A stretch of DNA of 64,000 nucleotides from Streptomyces barringtoniae. Its GTDB lineage: Bacteria > Actinomycetota > Actinomycetes > Streptomycetales > Streptomycetaceae. The stretch is taken from NCBI RefSeq assembly GCF_020819595.1, contig NZ_JAJHNP010000010.1, positions 124,001-188,000 of the forward strand, in the 5' to 3' direction. The notes under the pieces are model-generated. The model ran no database searches. It worked only from the letters and a program-made list of their open reading frames with translations, and was not told the DNA's origin. The position numbers and the translations under genes were made by a program. Positions 23,088 to 30,246 of this stretch are shown here, one piece after another (the first letter of the stretch is position 1; every line of letters begins with the position of its first letter).

Positions 23088-24231
23088 GCTGCGCGGTCCC
23101 GACGTACCGGCCAAGGCCCTGGACGCGCGCGCCCTCGCGGCGCTCGCCGCGAACCCGGGGTGCGCGCGGCGGGCGATCCTGGACGGCGCCGGGGTGGACA
23201 AGGCTCGGCTGGCGGGCGCGCTGGGCGCGCCGTCCGGGTTCGGGCAGTCGCAGTTCGCGCTGACCCGGGGCAACGCGTTCGAGGCGAAAGTGAAGGCCGA
23301 CGGCGGCGCGGAGCTGCTGCGGCTGGCGCACGCCCGCCTGGATCCGGGCGCCGAACCGCCCGAGGGGGCCGCCGTACCGGATCTGACCGCGCACGGCCCC
23401 GAGGGGCGTACGGCCCGTACGGCGCTGGCGCTGCGCGAGGCCACGCGGGCGGGCGGCTGGACCCTGCTGGACCATCCGATGCTCGCGCTGGACGTGGCCG
23501 GCTCACTCGCCTTCCTGGAACCGGACGCGGTGGTGGTGCACCCGGACGGCAGCTGGTCGGTGGTGGAGATCAAGTCCTTCCCGTTGCTGGACGGTTCGGC
23601 GGACCCGGCGAAGGTCGGCGCGGCGGCCCGGCAGGCGGCGGTGTACGTGCTGGCCCTGGAGGAGGTGGCGGGACGGCTCGGCGCGGAGCCGCGGGGGCGC
23701 GCCGGTGCCGAGGCAGCGAGTGCCCATGACGGCGCTCCCGCGCCGCGCGTGCATCACCGGATCCTGCTCGTGTGCCCGAAGGACTTCTCCAACCTGCCCG
23801 CGGCATCCGCCGTCGACATCCGCAAGCAGCGCGCGGTCACCGCCCGCCAGCTGGCCCGGCTCACCCGGATCGAAGAGATCGCCGGGACCCTGCCCGAGGG
23901 CACGTGCTTCGCACCCGACCGGAGTGCCGAGGAGCTGACGGCGGCCGTCGAGGCCGTCCCGGCGACATACGCGCCCGAGTGCCTGTCCGCGTGCGAACTG
24001 GCCTTCCACTGCCGGGAACGCTCCCGTGAGGAGGGCGCCGTCACCCGCCTGGGCCGCCCGCTGCGCGCGGAACTGGGCGGTCTGACCACGGTCGAGGACG
24101 TCCTCGCGGCGGCCCGAGGCGAACGCGGCGACCCGGAGGACCCGGCGGTCGCGGCCCTGCGCCGGGCGGCCGCCCTGCGCGCGGAGGCGCTGGCGGACGC
24201 GGCCCACCCGGAGGTCGCCCCGTGTCCCTGA
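22984..24231 (+). CDS. RecB/Cas4-like PD-(D/E)XK nuclease with predicted Fe-S cluster
   Basis: 415 aa, counted from GTG 22984. Nuclease motifs: RGNAFE at 95-100, Asp181 in LEPDAVVV, Glu195 and Lys197 in SVVEIKSFP, and Gln217-x3-Tyr221 in RQAAVYVLA, the order of RecB-family nucleases. One Cys at 60 (NPGCARRA) plus Cys333-x3-Cys337-x5-Cys343 near the C-terminus match the split four-Cys layout that binds a 4Fe-4S cluster in Cas4, AddB and Dna2. First gene of a three-gene operon ending with an SF1 helicase; the stop overlaps the next GTG by ten bases. The start is uncertain: TTG 22954 is also in frame, and both overlap the PAP2 gene. Confidence 0.78.
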   Translation: MSEFHGSASRRSTPGPNRTPPPATREKGLRHRLAELRGPDVPAKALDARALAALAANPGCARRAILDGAGVDKARLAGALGAPSGFGQSQFALTRGNAFEAKVKADGGAELLRLAHARLDPGAEPPEGAAVPDLTAHGPEGRTARTALALREATRAGGWTLLDHPMLALDVAGSLAFLEPDAVVVHPDGSWSVVEIKSFPLLDGSADPAKVGAAARQAAVYVLALEEVAGRLGAEPRGRAGAEAASAHDGAPAPRVHHRILLVCPKDFSNLPAASAVDIRKQRAVTARQLARLTRIEEIAGTLPEGTCFAPDRSAEELTAAVEAVPATYAPECLSACELAFHCRERSREEGAVTRLGRPLRAELGGLTTVEDVLAAARGERGDPEDPAVAALRRAAALRAEALADAAHPEVAPCP

Positions 24232-25811
24232 TCGCCACCCTCGCCCGGCTCGAGGCCGTCAGCAGCGGCCGGGCCCGGCCCGCCGCGACCGTCCGGCACC
24301 GCCATCTGTCGACGCGCCCGCTGGTGTTCGTGCCGCTCACCACCGCCGGTGAGGCGGGCGCCCCGCTCGGCGCGCTGGTCGGCACCGACCGGGACGCGCC
24401 CCGCCTGCTGGTCGTACCGCAGCCCCGCGACCGCGACCTGCGCTTCTCCTTCCTCGCCGACCTGGCCGACGTCGTCCTGCCGTACATCGACTCCTGTGCC
24501 GGGGCGGTGGAGGCGGCCGAGCGCACCGAGACCGACCCGGAGACCGGCAAACGGGTCAAGGTCGAGGTCGAGCTGTGCGCGGACGCCCCCCAGCTGATCG
24601 TGCCCAGCCGGGCCGGCCTGGACCTCGTACGGCTGCTGGGCCGCTCGATGCGCTTTCGCCGGACCGCCGAGCAGGACCCGGAGGCCCCGTATCCGGCGCC
24701 GCCCCGGGTGCCGCTGCTCGGCCGCTGGCTCACCCACTACGGCGAGCGCTCCCGCGTCCCCGGCTCCTCCCTCCTGCTCGCCCTGACCGATGTGCTCTCC
24801 CGGCACTGGGCGACCGGCCAGTCCAGCCTGGAGGACCAGCATCTGGGCGCGCTGCTCGCCTGGATCGACCCTCCGCAGGGCGAGTCCGGCGCCGAGGCCG
24901 CCCGCCGGGCCGAGCTCGCCCGGGACGCCGCCGGCCAGCTGCTGTGCCCTCCGGCCGGTCCCGCCACCGACCCGGCCTTCGACAACAAGCTGCTGGCACC
25001 CGCGATCGAGCGCTACGACCGCGCGCGCACCGCGCTCGCCGCCGCCGAGGACGCCCTGACCGCCGACGACCGGCTGGCCGCGCTCACGGCGGCCGAACGG
25101 GAGATCCGCGACCTGGTGGAAAGCCGCACCCGGCCGACCTGGGACGCGGTGTGGCGGGGCCTGGACCTGCTGCGGGCGCTGCCGGAGGGCGCGCACGTGG
25201 AGGAGCGCTGGACCCGCGACCGCTGGTCCTTCACCGGGCACCGCGACCGGGTGCTGGCGGGCGAGCCCCCGCAGCCGCGCCGGGACGACGCGGTGACGGC
25301 GGCGAACAAGCTGGCCACGCGCGAGCGCGAGCAGGCGCGTCTCGAGGCGCAGGAGGCGCTGGACGACCCGCTGGTGATGGCGGGGCGGCGGCTGGCCGGG
25401 GAGGCGTTCGCGGGCGAGGTGACCGATGTCGTCATGGCGTACAGCGAGGGCAGGCGGCCGAGCCCGCGCCCGCTGGTGACGGTCCGCACGGACGACCGGC
25501 CGCATCTCGCCGAGCGGGCGAAGGTCTACCGCTCGCTGGGCGGCAAGCCGCAGTCGGCGGAGTTCGTCGGCCATGAAGCCGAGGGCGTCCTGGTGCTCCG
25601 CGTCCTGGACAAGATGGGCCGCGGCAAGGAGCCGGAGCCCGGTTCGGTGCCGGAGAAGGGCGACCGGATCTGCTTCACCCTGTTCGAGCACGAGCAGCGC
25701 GGCGGGGCGAAGCTGCCCGACCCGGAGGAGACCCCGTGGACGCACGGCGGCCCGCCGGGTGAGGTCGTTCAGGAGGCGGCCGACCCCATCACCGAGGAGG
25801 ACGTCCTGTGA
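24222..25811 (+). CDS. Unrecognised protein of the nuclease-helicase operon
   Basis: 529 aa, no family recognised. It is soluble and alternates alpha-helical, charged stretches (EREQARLEAQEALDDP) with beta-rich segments near both ends. The N-terminal part (HLSTRPLVFVPLTTAGEAGA, LLVVPQPRDRDLRFSFLADL) and C-terminal part (LVLRVLDKMGRGK, KGDRICFTLFEHEQ) look like small beta-domains flanking a helical centre. The gene overlaps its upstream neighbour by ten bases and the helicase by four (GTGA), so the three products are probably made in fixed ratio. It could be a scaffold, a DNA-binding subunit or a specificity factor; all three are inference. Confidence 0.75.
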   Translation: MSLIATLARLEAVSSGRARPAATVRHRHLSTRPLVFVPLTTAGEAGAPLGALVGTDRDAPRLLVVPQPRDRDLRFSFLADLADVVLPYIDSCAGAVEAAERTETDPETGKRVKVEVELCADAPQLIVPSRAGLDLVRLLGRSMRFRRTAEQDPEAPYPAPPRVPLLGRWLTHYGERSRVPGSSLLLALTDVLSRHWATGQSSLEDQHLGALLAWIDPPQGESGAEAARRAELARDAAGQLLCPPAGPATDPAFDNKLLAPAIERYDRARTALAAAEDALTADDRLAALTAAEREIRDLVESRTRPTWDAVWRGLDLLRALPEGAHVEERWTRDRWSFTGHRDRVLAGEPPQPRRDDAVTAANKLATREREQARLEAQEALDDPLVMAGRRLAGEAFAGEVTDVVMAYSEGRRPSPRPLVTVRTDDRPHLAERAKVYRSLGGKPQSAEFVGHEAEGVLVLRVLDKMGRGKEPEPGSVPEKGDRICFTLFEHEQRGGAKLPDPEETPWTHGGPPGEVVQEAADPITEEDVL

Positions 25812-27145
25812 CGACGGTCGACTTCGACCCCGGAGCCGCTGCCGCCCGCGCCACGGACGCGATCCTCCACGACACCCTGCACGGCACCGAGCGCGGCGTG
25901 GTCGTGGACTCCCCGCCGGGCGCCGGCAAGTCGACGCTCGTGGTCCGCGCCGCCCTCGAACTGGCCGACGCCGGGCGCCCGTTGATGGTCGTGGCCCAGA
26001 CGAACGCCCAGGTGGACGACCTCGTCCTCCGGCTCGCCGAGAAGAACCCCGACCTGCCGGTCGGCCGCCTGCACAGCAGCGACAGCGACCCCTACGACAA
26101 GGCGCTGGACGACCTTCCGCAGGTCCGCACCTCCGCGAAGGCGGCCGAGCTGAACGGCCTGCCGGTCGTGCTGTCCACGGCGGCGAAGTGGGCGCATGTG
26201 AAGGCCGACGAGCCCTGGCGGCACGCGATCGTGGACGAGGCGTACCAGATGCGCTCGGACTCCCTGCTGGCCGTGGCGGGCCTGTTCGAGCGGGCGCTGT
26301 TCGTCGGCGACCCCGGGCAGCTGGACCCGTTCGCGATCGTCGGCAGCGAGCAGTGGGCGGGCCTGTCGTACGACCCCTCGGCCTCCGCCGTGACCACCCT
26401 GCTGGCTCACAACCCCGGCCTCCCCCAGCACCGCCTCCCGGTCTCCTGGCGCCTGCCCGCGTCAGCGGCGCCCCTGGTCTCCGACGCGTTCTACCCGTAC
26501 ACCCCCTTCCGCAGCGGCACCGGCCACGGCGACCGCCGGCTGTCCTTCGCGGTCCCCTCGGACGGCTCCGGCCCGGACCGGGTGATCGACGAGGCGGCGG
26601 AGTCCGGCTGGGGCCTGCTGGAACTGCCCGCCCGGCACACCCCGCGCACGGACCCGGAGGCCGTGCGGGCGGTGGCGGCGGTCGTGCGCCGTCTGCTGGA
26701 CAGAGGCGGCGCGGCGCTCTCCGAGCGCTCGGACGGCCCCGCTCCCCTCACCGCCGACCGCATCGCCGTCGGCACGGCCCACCGCGACCAGGCGGCGGCG
26801 GTGCGCACGGCGCTCGCCGAGCTGGGCGTGGCGGACGTCACGGTGGACACCGCGAACCGTCTCCAGGGCCGGGAGTACGACGTCACGGTCGTCCTGCACC
26901 CGCTCTCCGGCCGCCCCGACGCCACCGCCTTCCACCTGGAGACCGGCCGCCTGTGCGTCCTGGCCTCCCGGCACCGCCACGCCTGCATCGTGGTCTGCCG
27001 AGCGGGCGTCGGCGACCTCCTGGACGCCTACCCGTCCACGGAACCGGTCCAGCTGGGCACGCTGGTGAAGTTCCCGGACGGCTGGGAGGCGAACCACGCG
27101 GTGCTGGCCCATCTGACGGAACACAAGGTGACCTGGCGACCCTGA
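25808..27145 (+). CDS. Superfamily 1 (Upf1/RecD-like) helicase ATPase
   Basis: 445 aa. Motif I SPPGAGKST with Lys41; motif II HAIVDEAYQ with Asp143-Glu144; motif III FVGDPGQLDPF (167-175); motif V TANRLQGREYDVTVVLHPL; motif VI ASRHRHACIVV with the arginine finger. The order and spacing fit a compact SF1B core with no large insertions and no nuclease domain of its own. The nuclease is supplied by the first gene of the operon, resembling a split Dna2- or AddAB-type machine. The GTG start overlaps the preceding stop. The last 24 codons and stop are duplicated 173 bp downstream. Confidence 0.85.
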   Translation: MTTVDFDPGAAAARATDAILHDTLHGTERGVVVDSPPGAGKSTLVVRAALELADAGRPLMVVAQTNAQVDDLVLRLAEKNPDLPVGRLHSSDSDPYDKALDDLPQVRTSAKAAELNGLPVVLSTAAKWAHVKADEPWRHAIVDEAYQMRSDSLLAVAGLFERALFVGDPGQLDPFAIVGSEQWAGLSYDPSASAVTTLLAHNPGLPQHRLPVSWRLPASAAPLVSDAFYPYTPFRSGTGHGDRRLSFAVPSDGSGPDRVIDEAAESGWGLLELPARHTPRTDPEAVRAVAAVVRRLLDRGGAALSERSDGPAPLTADRIAVGTAHRDQAAAVRTALAELGVADVTVDTANRLQGREYDVTVVLHPLSGRPDATAFHLETGRLCVLASRHRHACIVVCRAGVGDLLDAYPSTEPVQLGTLVKFPDGWEANHAVLAHLTEHKVTWRP

Positions 27146-27245
27146 CCACCCCTCCCCCACCCGCCCGCCGCGCGATCAGCACCGCACACCACCCACCCGC
27201 CGGACGCACTCCGGCACGCCGCCGGAGGCGGCCGATGGACACAGC

Positions 27246-27318
27246 CCCGGACGGCTGGGAGGCGAACCACGCGATGCCGGCCCATCTGACGGAACACAAG
27301 GTGAGCTGGTGCCCCTGA
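27246..27318 (+). repeat. 73-bp duplicate of the helicase gene 3' end
   Basis: Bases 27073-27145 (end of the helicase gene including its TGA) recur at 27246-27318 with a few substitutions. The encoded ends read PDGWEANHAVLAHLTEHK and PDGWEANHAMPAHLTEHK. The 330-bp gap 27146-27475 holds this copy and no recognised gene. The copy lacks an upstream helicase body, so it is a remnant of a deleted second copy or a short tandem duplication. Confidence 0.9.
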
Positions 27319-27475
27319 TCGCCGCGAGGCGGTCCGCCCGGCGCCCGTGTCTCCGGGCACTGGCGGAACGCAGGTGGGCCTTCGGCCATGAGGGCCTCTT
27401 GCGGGGGCGCGGGACAATGGACGGTGGCCCACCTGAAGGCGGTGCCGAGCGAACCGTACGAGGAGGAGACAGGAC

Positions 27476-27844
27476 ATGGCGGAGCCCACGCCGCGTCGGA
27501 ACGAACCGCGGCTACGCCCCGCGCCTCTGATCTTCGAGCCCGCGGAGGCCGCAGGCGATCCCGAGCACTTCTTCGACCTGGAGTCGATCGAGGATCCGCG
27601 GGCGCTGCTGGCCAGGGCCACGGAGCTGACCCAGGCGTTCCGTGCGGCCGCCGACCGGGCCGTGGAGTTCCAGGCCATCGCGGCGGCCCAGCTCGCCGAC
27701 CCGCGCCGGTTCGACCGGCTGACCCCGGCGGACATCGCCGAGCGGGCGGAGTGGACCGAGGACTACGCGAAGAAGATGGTCGAGTTCGGCCGGGACCTGA
27801 TGCGGGGGAACACCGAGGGGCGGGCGTACCCCGATCCGGTGTGA
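27476..27844 (+). CDS. Small acidic hypothetical protein
   Basis: 122 aa, unrecognised. Strong ribosome-binding site (GAGGAGGAGACAGGAC) before ATG 27476. Mostly helical: FFDLESIEDPRALLARATEL, then FRAAADRAVEFQAIAAAQLA and a C-terminal DIAERAEWTEDYAKKMVEFG. No signal peptide, membrane segment or metal-binding motif. It follows the nuclease-helicase operon on the same strand after a 330-bp gap, so it may or may not be part of that unit. Confidence 0.7.
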   Translation: MAEPTPRRNEPRLRPAPLIFEPAEAAGDPEHFFDLESIEDPRALLARATELTQAFRAAADRAVEFQAIAAAQLADPRRFDRLTPADIAERAEWTEDYAKKMVEFGRDLMRGNTEGRAYPDPV

Positions 27845-27850
27845 TCCGCG

Positions 27851-27866
27851 CCTGGCATATGCCAGG
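27851..27866. promoter_or_regulatory. 16-bp perfect palindrome
   Basis: CCTGGCATATGCCAGG is a perfect inverted repeat in the gap before the gene at 27956. Its 12-bp core TGGCATATGCCA occurs again at 40990-41001 before an IclR-type regulator. It is a likely operator for an unidentified regulator. Confidence 0.5.
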
Positions 27867-27955
27867 CGGGCAAGATACTCCTGCCCTCACCCTCGTGTCC
27901 CGGTTTTCCGCAACTCAGGAGAATCGCGCGCTCACGGCCGGTACATGTAGGTGGC

Positions 27956-28525
27956 ATGAGCAGCGCACCGAACGTCACCCGAGTCACCTCCGACGGCGTC
28001 GACTGGCTCGCCTCGGCGGGCACGTATCCGCGGAGCACCCTCGCCCTCTGGGAGGAGCGCCCGCACGCCCCGGTCGTCCTGCCCTGCGGCACCGTCTTCG
28101 ACGTGGTGAGCGCCCCGGCGATCTTCGGCCGCCGGATGCTGGACCGGCTGTGGGACGACGGCCCGGGCTCGGGCCCGGTCGCGGTGTTCCGGGGCCGCGT
28201 GCTGCTGTTCGCCGCACCGGGCACGGCCCAGCGGCTGCCCTCGCTGCTGGCTTGGGAGGAGTGGGGCTCGAACCGTACGCAGGCGGTGCCGCCGCTGCTC
28301 TGTCACGGCACGGGCGACGCGGTGACCGTCCCGGCGCCGGCCGGCTGCGACACCCCCGGCGACTCCCGCTGGCTGGTCGCCCCGGACAACCGCCACCCCT
28401 GGCTGCCGGGGCCGGAGGTCGTGCTCTGGGCGGCCGTGCGGGCGGCCCGCGCGGCCGTGCGGATTTCGATTTTTCCTCCCGCCGACCAGGATGCTAAGGT
28501 CTACGACGTCAGCAGGCGCCGCTAG
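27956..28525 (+). CDS. Small primase/polymerase-like hypothetical protein
   Basis: 189 aa. Motifs VVLPCGTVFDVVSAPA, PVAVFRGRVLLFAAPGT and SRWLVAPDNRHPWLPGPEV are those of a Streptomyces family sometimes annotated as bifunctional DNA primase/polymerase-like; no catalytic metal site is evident, so enzymatic function is doubtful. Related in layout to the protein at 19172. The stop codon TAG is formed inside the following tRNA-Lys gene, a 10-base overlap. The 3' end of this gene therefore also covers the tRNA promoter. Confidence 0.7.
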   Translation: MSSAPNVTRVTSDGVDWLASAGTYPRSTLALWEERPHAPVVLPCGTVFDVVSAPAIFGRRMLDRLWDDGPGSGPVAVFRGRVLLFAAPGTAQRLPSLLAWEEWGSNRTQAVPPLLCHGTGDAVTVPAPAGCDTPGDSRWLVAPDNRHPWLPGPEVVLWAAVRAARAAVRISIFPPADQDAKVYDVSRRR

Positions 28526-28589
28526 CTCAGTTGGTTAGAGCAGCTGACTCTTAATCAGCGGGTCCGGGGTTCGAGTCCCTGGCGGCGCA
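28516..28589 (+). tRNA. tRNA-Lys (anticodon CTT), copy 1
   Basis: Acceptor GCGCCGC pairs with GCGGCGC (28582-28588); anticodon loop CTCTTAA gives CTT; T loop GGTTCGAGTCC. CCA not encoded. The 74-base sequence is identical to copies at 41991 and 47432. The upstream protein gene ends ten bases inside it. Confidence 0.95.
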
Positions 28590-28597
28590 CGCGAAGG

Positions 28598-28640
28598 AAA
28601 CGGCGGGTCCGGTTCGAAAGAATCCGGCCCCGCCGTTTTC
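28598..28640. terminator. Terminator after tRNA-Lys copy 1
   Basis: AAACGGCGGG-CCGG and CCGG-CCCGCCGTTTT form a long stem with a TTCGAAAGAAT loop, followed by TTTT. It can serve the tRNA and the convergent metalloprotease gene. Confidence 0.8.
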
Positions 28641-28657
28641 GTGTGTACGCATGCCCC

Positions 28658-29917
28658 CTAGCCTCTGCCCCCCGGCGTGATCCTCACCGTCCACGCCCCC
28701 GAAGCCGTCCTCCCCTCCACCTCCACGTGTACGCCCTCCCCGGGCACGGTGAAGCTCTCGCCGAGGGCGACCGGGGCGTCGGCAAGGGGTGGATAGACCG
28801 AGTTCTCCCAGCAGGCCTCGGTGTGCGGGTGGGCGTCCACGACCTCCACCGGGCCGCCGCCGGACTCCGCCCCGCTGCTGACCCGGTACACCAGGACGCC
28901 CTGCCGGCAGGTGGCCCGGTCGTTGCCGGCCGCCCCGCGCGCCTCGAAGGCCAGGGCGCTGTCGGGCCCGGTGCGCACGATCGCCAGCTTCACCCCGTGC
29001 CCCAGGCCGAAGGCCGGGGCGCCCGCCGTGCCCTGCACCGGGACACCCGGGCCGGCCTCCAGCGGCTCCAGGGTCAGCCGGGTCGGCCGTGCGCCGTGCA
29101 CGCACACCACCTGGCGCGGATCCAGCCAGCCCAGCTTCCACTTGTGCCAGGCGAACACGTCCGGCGACAGTCCGAACTGGCTGCCCATCAGGTCCCAGTC
29201 GCCGACGTAGGTGTCCCAGTCGCCCTTGCCGTCGACCGGGCGGTGGTAGAGGTCGGGCAGGTCGAACACGTGGCCGGTCTCGTGGGCGAGGACGAGGCGG
29301 TCCGGCGGGTGCTTCTCGAAGACCGTGACGACCCGGCGGATGTCGACGCCGTCCACGTGGACGGGCGTGTCGAGGTTCACGACCTTCGTGGCGTCCGAGT
29401 CGACGCCGGGCGCGTCGGGGTCGGCGACGAAGTACACGACCCGGTAGCGGGAGAAGTCGACCTCCTTGTCGGCCACGGCGAACGCGTCCCGCAGGTACGC
29501 GGCCCGGTCGTCCACGTCCCAGTCCCGCTTTATCGCGTACGCCGTGGACGGGTGCGGCATGCGCAGCCAGTGCCGCAACGGGTGCGGGCGGAGGGTGAAC
29601 CTCCCGTAGGAGGCCTGCTCGTAGTAGCGGCTGGTGGCGGGGAAGTGGTCGGCGGCGAGCTCGGCGGGTGTGGTGCGCGGGGCGGCGTCCGGGAAGGACA
29701 GGAAGACCATCACGGCGTCGAGCACGCCGGTCGGGCGGGTGTAGTCGGCGTTCCAGGTGTCCGCGCCCTCGGAGTGGTGGGCGTCGGTCCGGTGCAGGGC
29801 GCAGGGGGTCGTGGAGAAGGGCTCGGCGGCCGCCGGACCGCCGAGGATCGAGGTCGCGGCGAGCGCCGACAGCGTGGTGCACACGGCGGCGGTGCTGCGC
29901 AGCTTGGGCACGGACAT
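28658..29917 (-). CDS. Secreted M6-like zinc metalloprotease
   Basis: 419 aa. Signal peptide of about 32 residues ending GPAAA-EP. Zinc site HETGHVFDLPDLYH carries HExxH plus a downstream His and a Met-turn-like WDLMGSQ, as in M6 (immune inhibitor A-type) peptidases. The C-terminal 170 residues form a beta-rich domain. Exported protease, possibly nutritional or developmental. The start may be ATG 29917 or GTG 29911; GGAGG lies only two bases from the ATG, favouring the GTG. A further in-frame start at 29947 is less likely. Confidence 0.82.
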   Translation of the reverse strand: MSVPKLRSTAAVCTTLSALAATSILGGPAAAEPFSTTPCALHRTDAHHSEGADTWNADYTRPTGVLDAVMVFLSFPDAAPRTTPAELAADHFPATSRYYEQASYGRFTLRPHPLRHWLRMPHPSTAYAIKRDWDVDDRAAYLRDAFAVADKEVDFSRYRVVYFVADPDAPGVDSDATKVVNLDTPVHVDGVDIRRVVTVFEKHPPDRLVLAHETGHVFDLPDLYHRPVDGKGDWDTYVGDWDLMGSQFGLSPDVFAWHKWKLGWLDPRQVVCVHGARPTRLTLEPLEAGPGVPVQGTAGAPAFGLGHGVKLAIVRTGPDSALAFEARGAAGNDRATCRQGVLVYRVSSGAESGGGPVEVVDAHPHTEACWENSVYPPLADAPVALGESFTVPGEGVHVEVEGRTASGAWTVRITPGGRG

Positions 29918-30246
29918 GACCTCCGGACGCGGTTCACGGGACCGCATCCAGATTGCTGGTATTTATTGCGCTGTGCCCTGTTCGCCTGCACCACAAGGGT
30001 GAGTGCGCCCCCGAAAGCGCCGGCGCGCTCCGGCGCCCGACACCCCGCAACACTCACGGAACGTCACAACTGGTCGGGGGCCTGAAGAACCCGTCCACGT
30101 GCGGGCAGAAACGATCTGTCAGAAACTGTGCTCCGTCCGGGACACTGGACAGTGGCTGGAAGGGCTCGGGGCCAGCCTCTATGATCGGCACACTTTCCGG
30201 CACGGACAGGCACGGACACAGATCGAGTGCACTGCGGGAGCGAGCG
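29918..30246. other. Divergent promoter region (329 bp) of protease and GGDEF-EAL genes
   Basis: No gene is seen. It is AT-richer than its surroundings at about 29950-29980 and 30100-30190. A TATGAT -10-like hexamer at 30180-30185 stands 61 bases before the GGDEF-EAL start and also supplies an alternative ATG (30181) in the same frame. No riboswitch-like structure or clear operator was recognised. Confidence 0.45.

Noticed and set aside
22984..24231. Calling the Fe-S nuclease a true Cas4
   Set aside because: No CRISPR repeats or adaptation genes in the window, the protein is much longer than Cas4, and it is coupled to an SF1 helicase.
29918..30246. Riboswitch or c-di-GMP aptamer before the GGDEF-EAL gene
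   Set aside because: No aptamer-like conserved core or paired stems recognised; only a -10-like hexamer.
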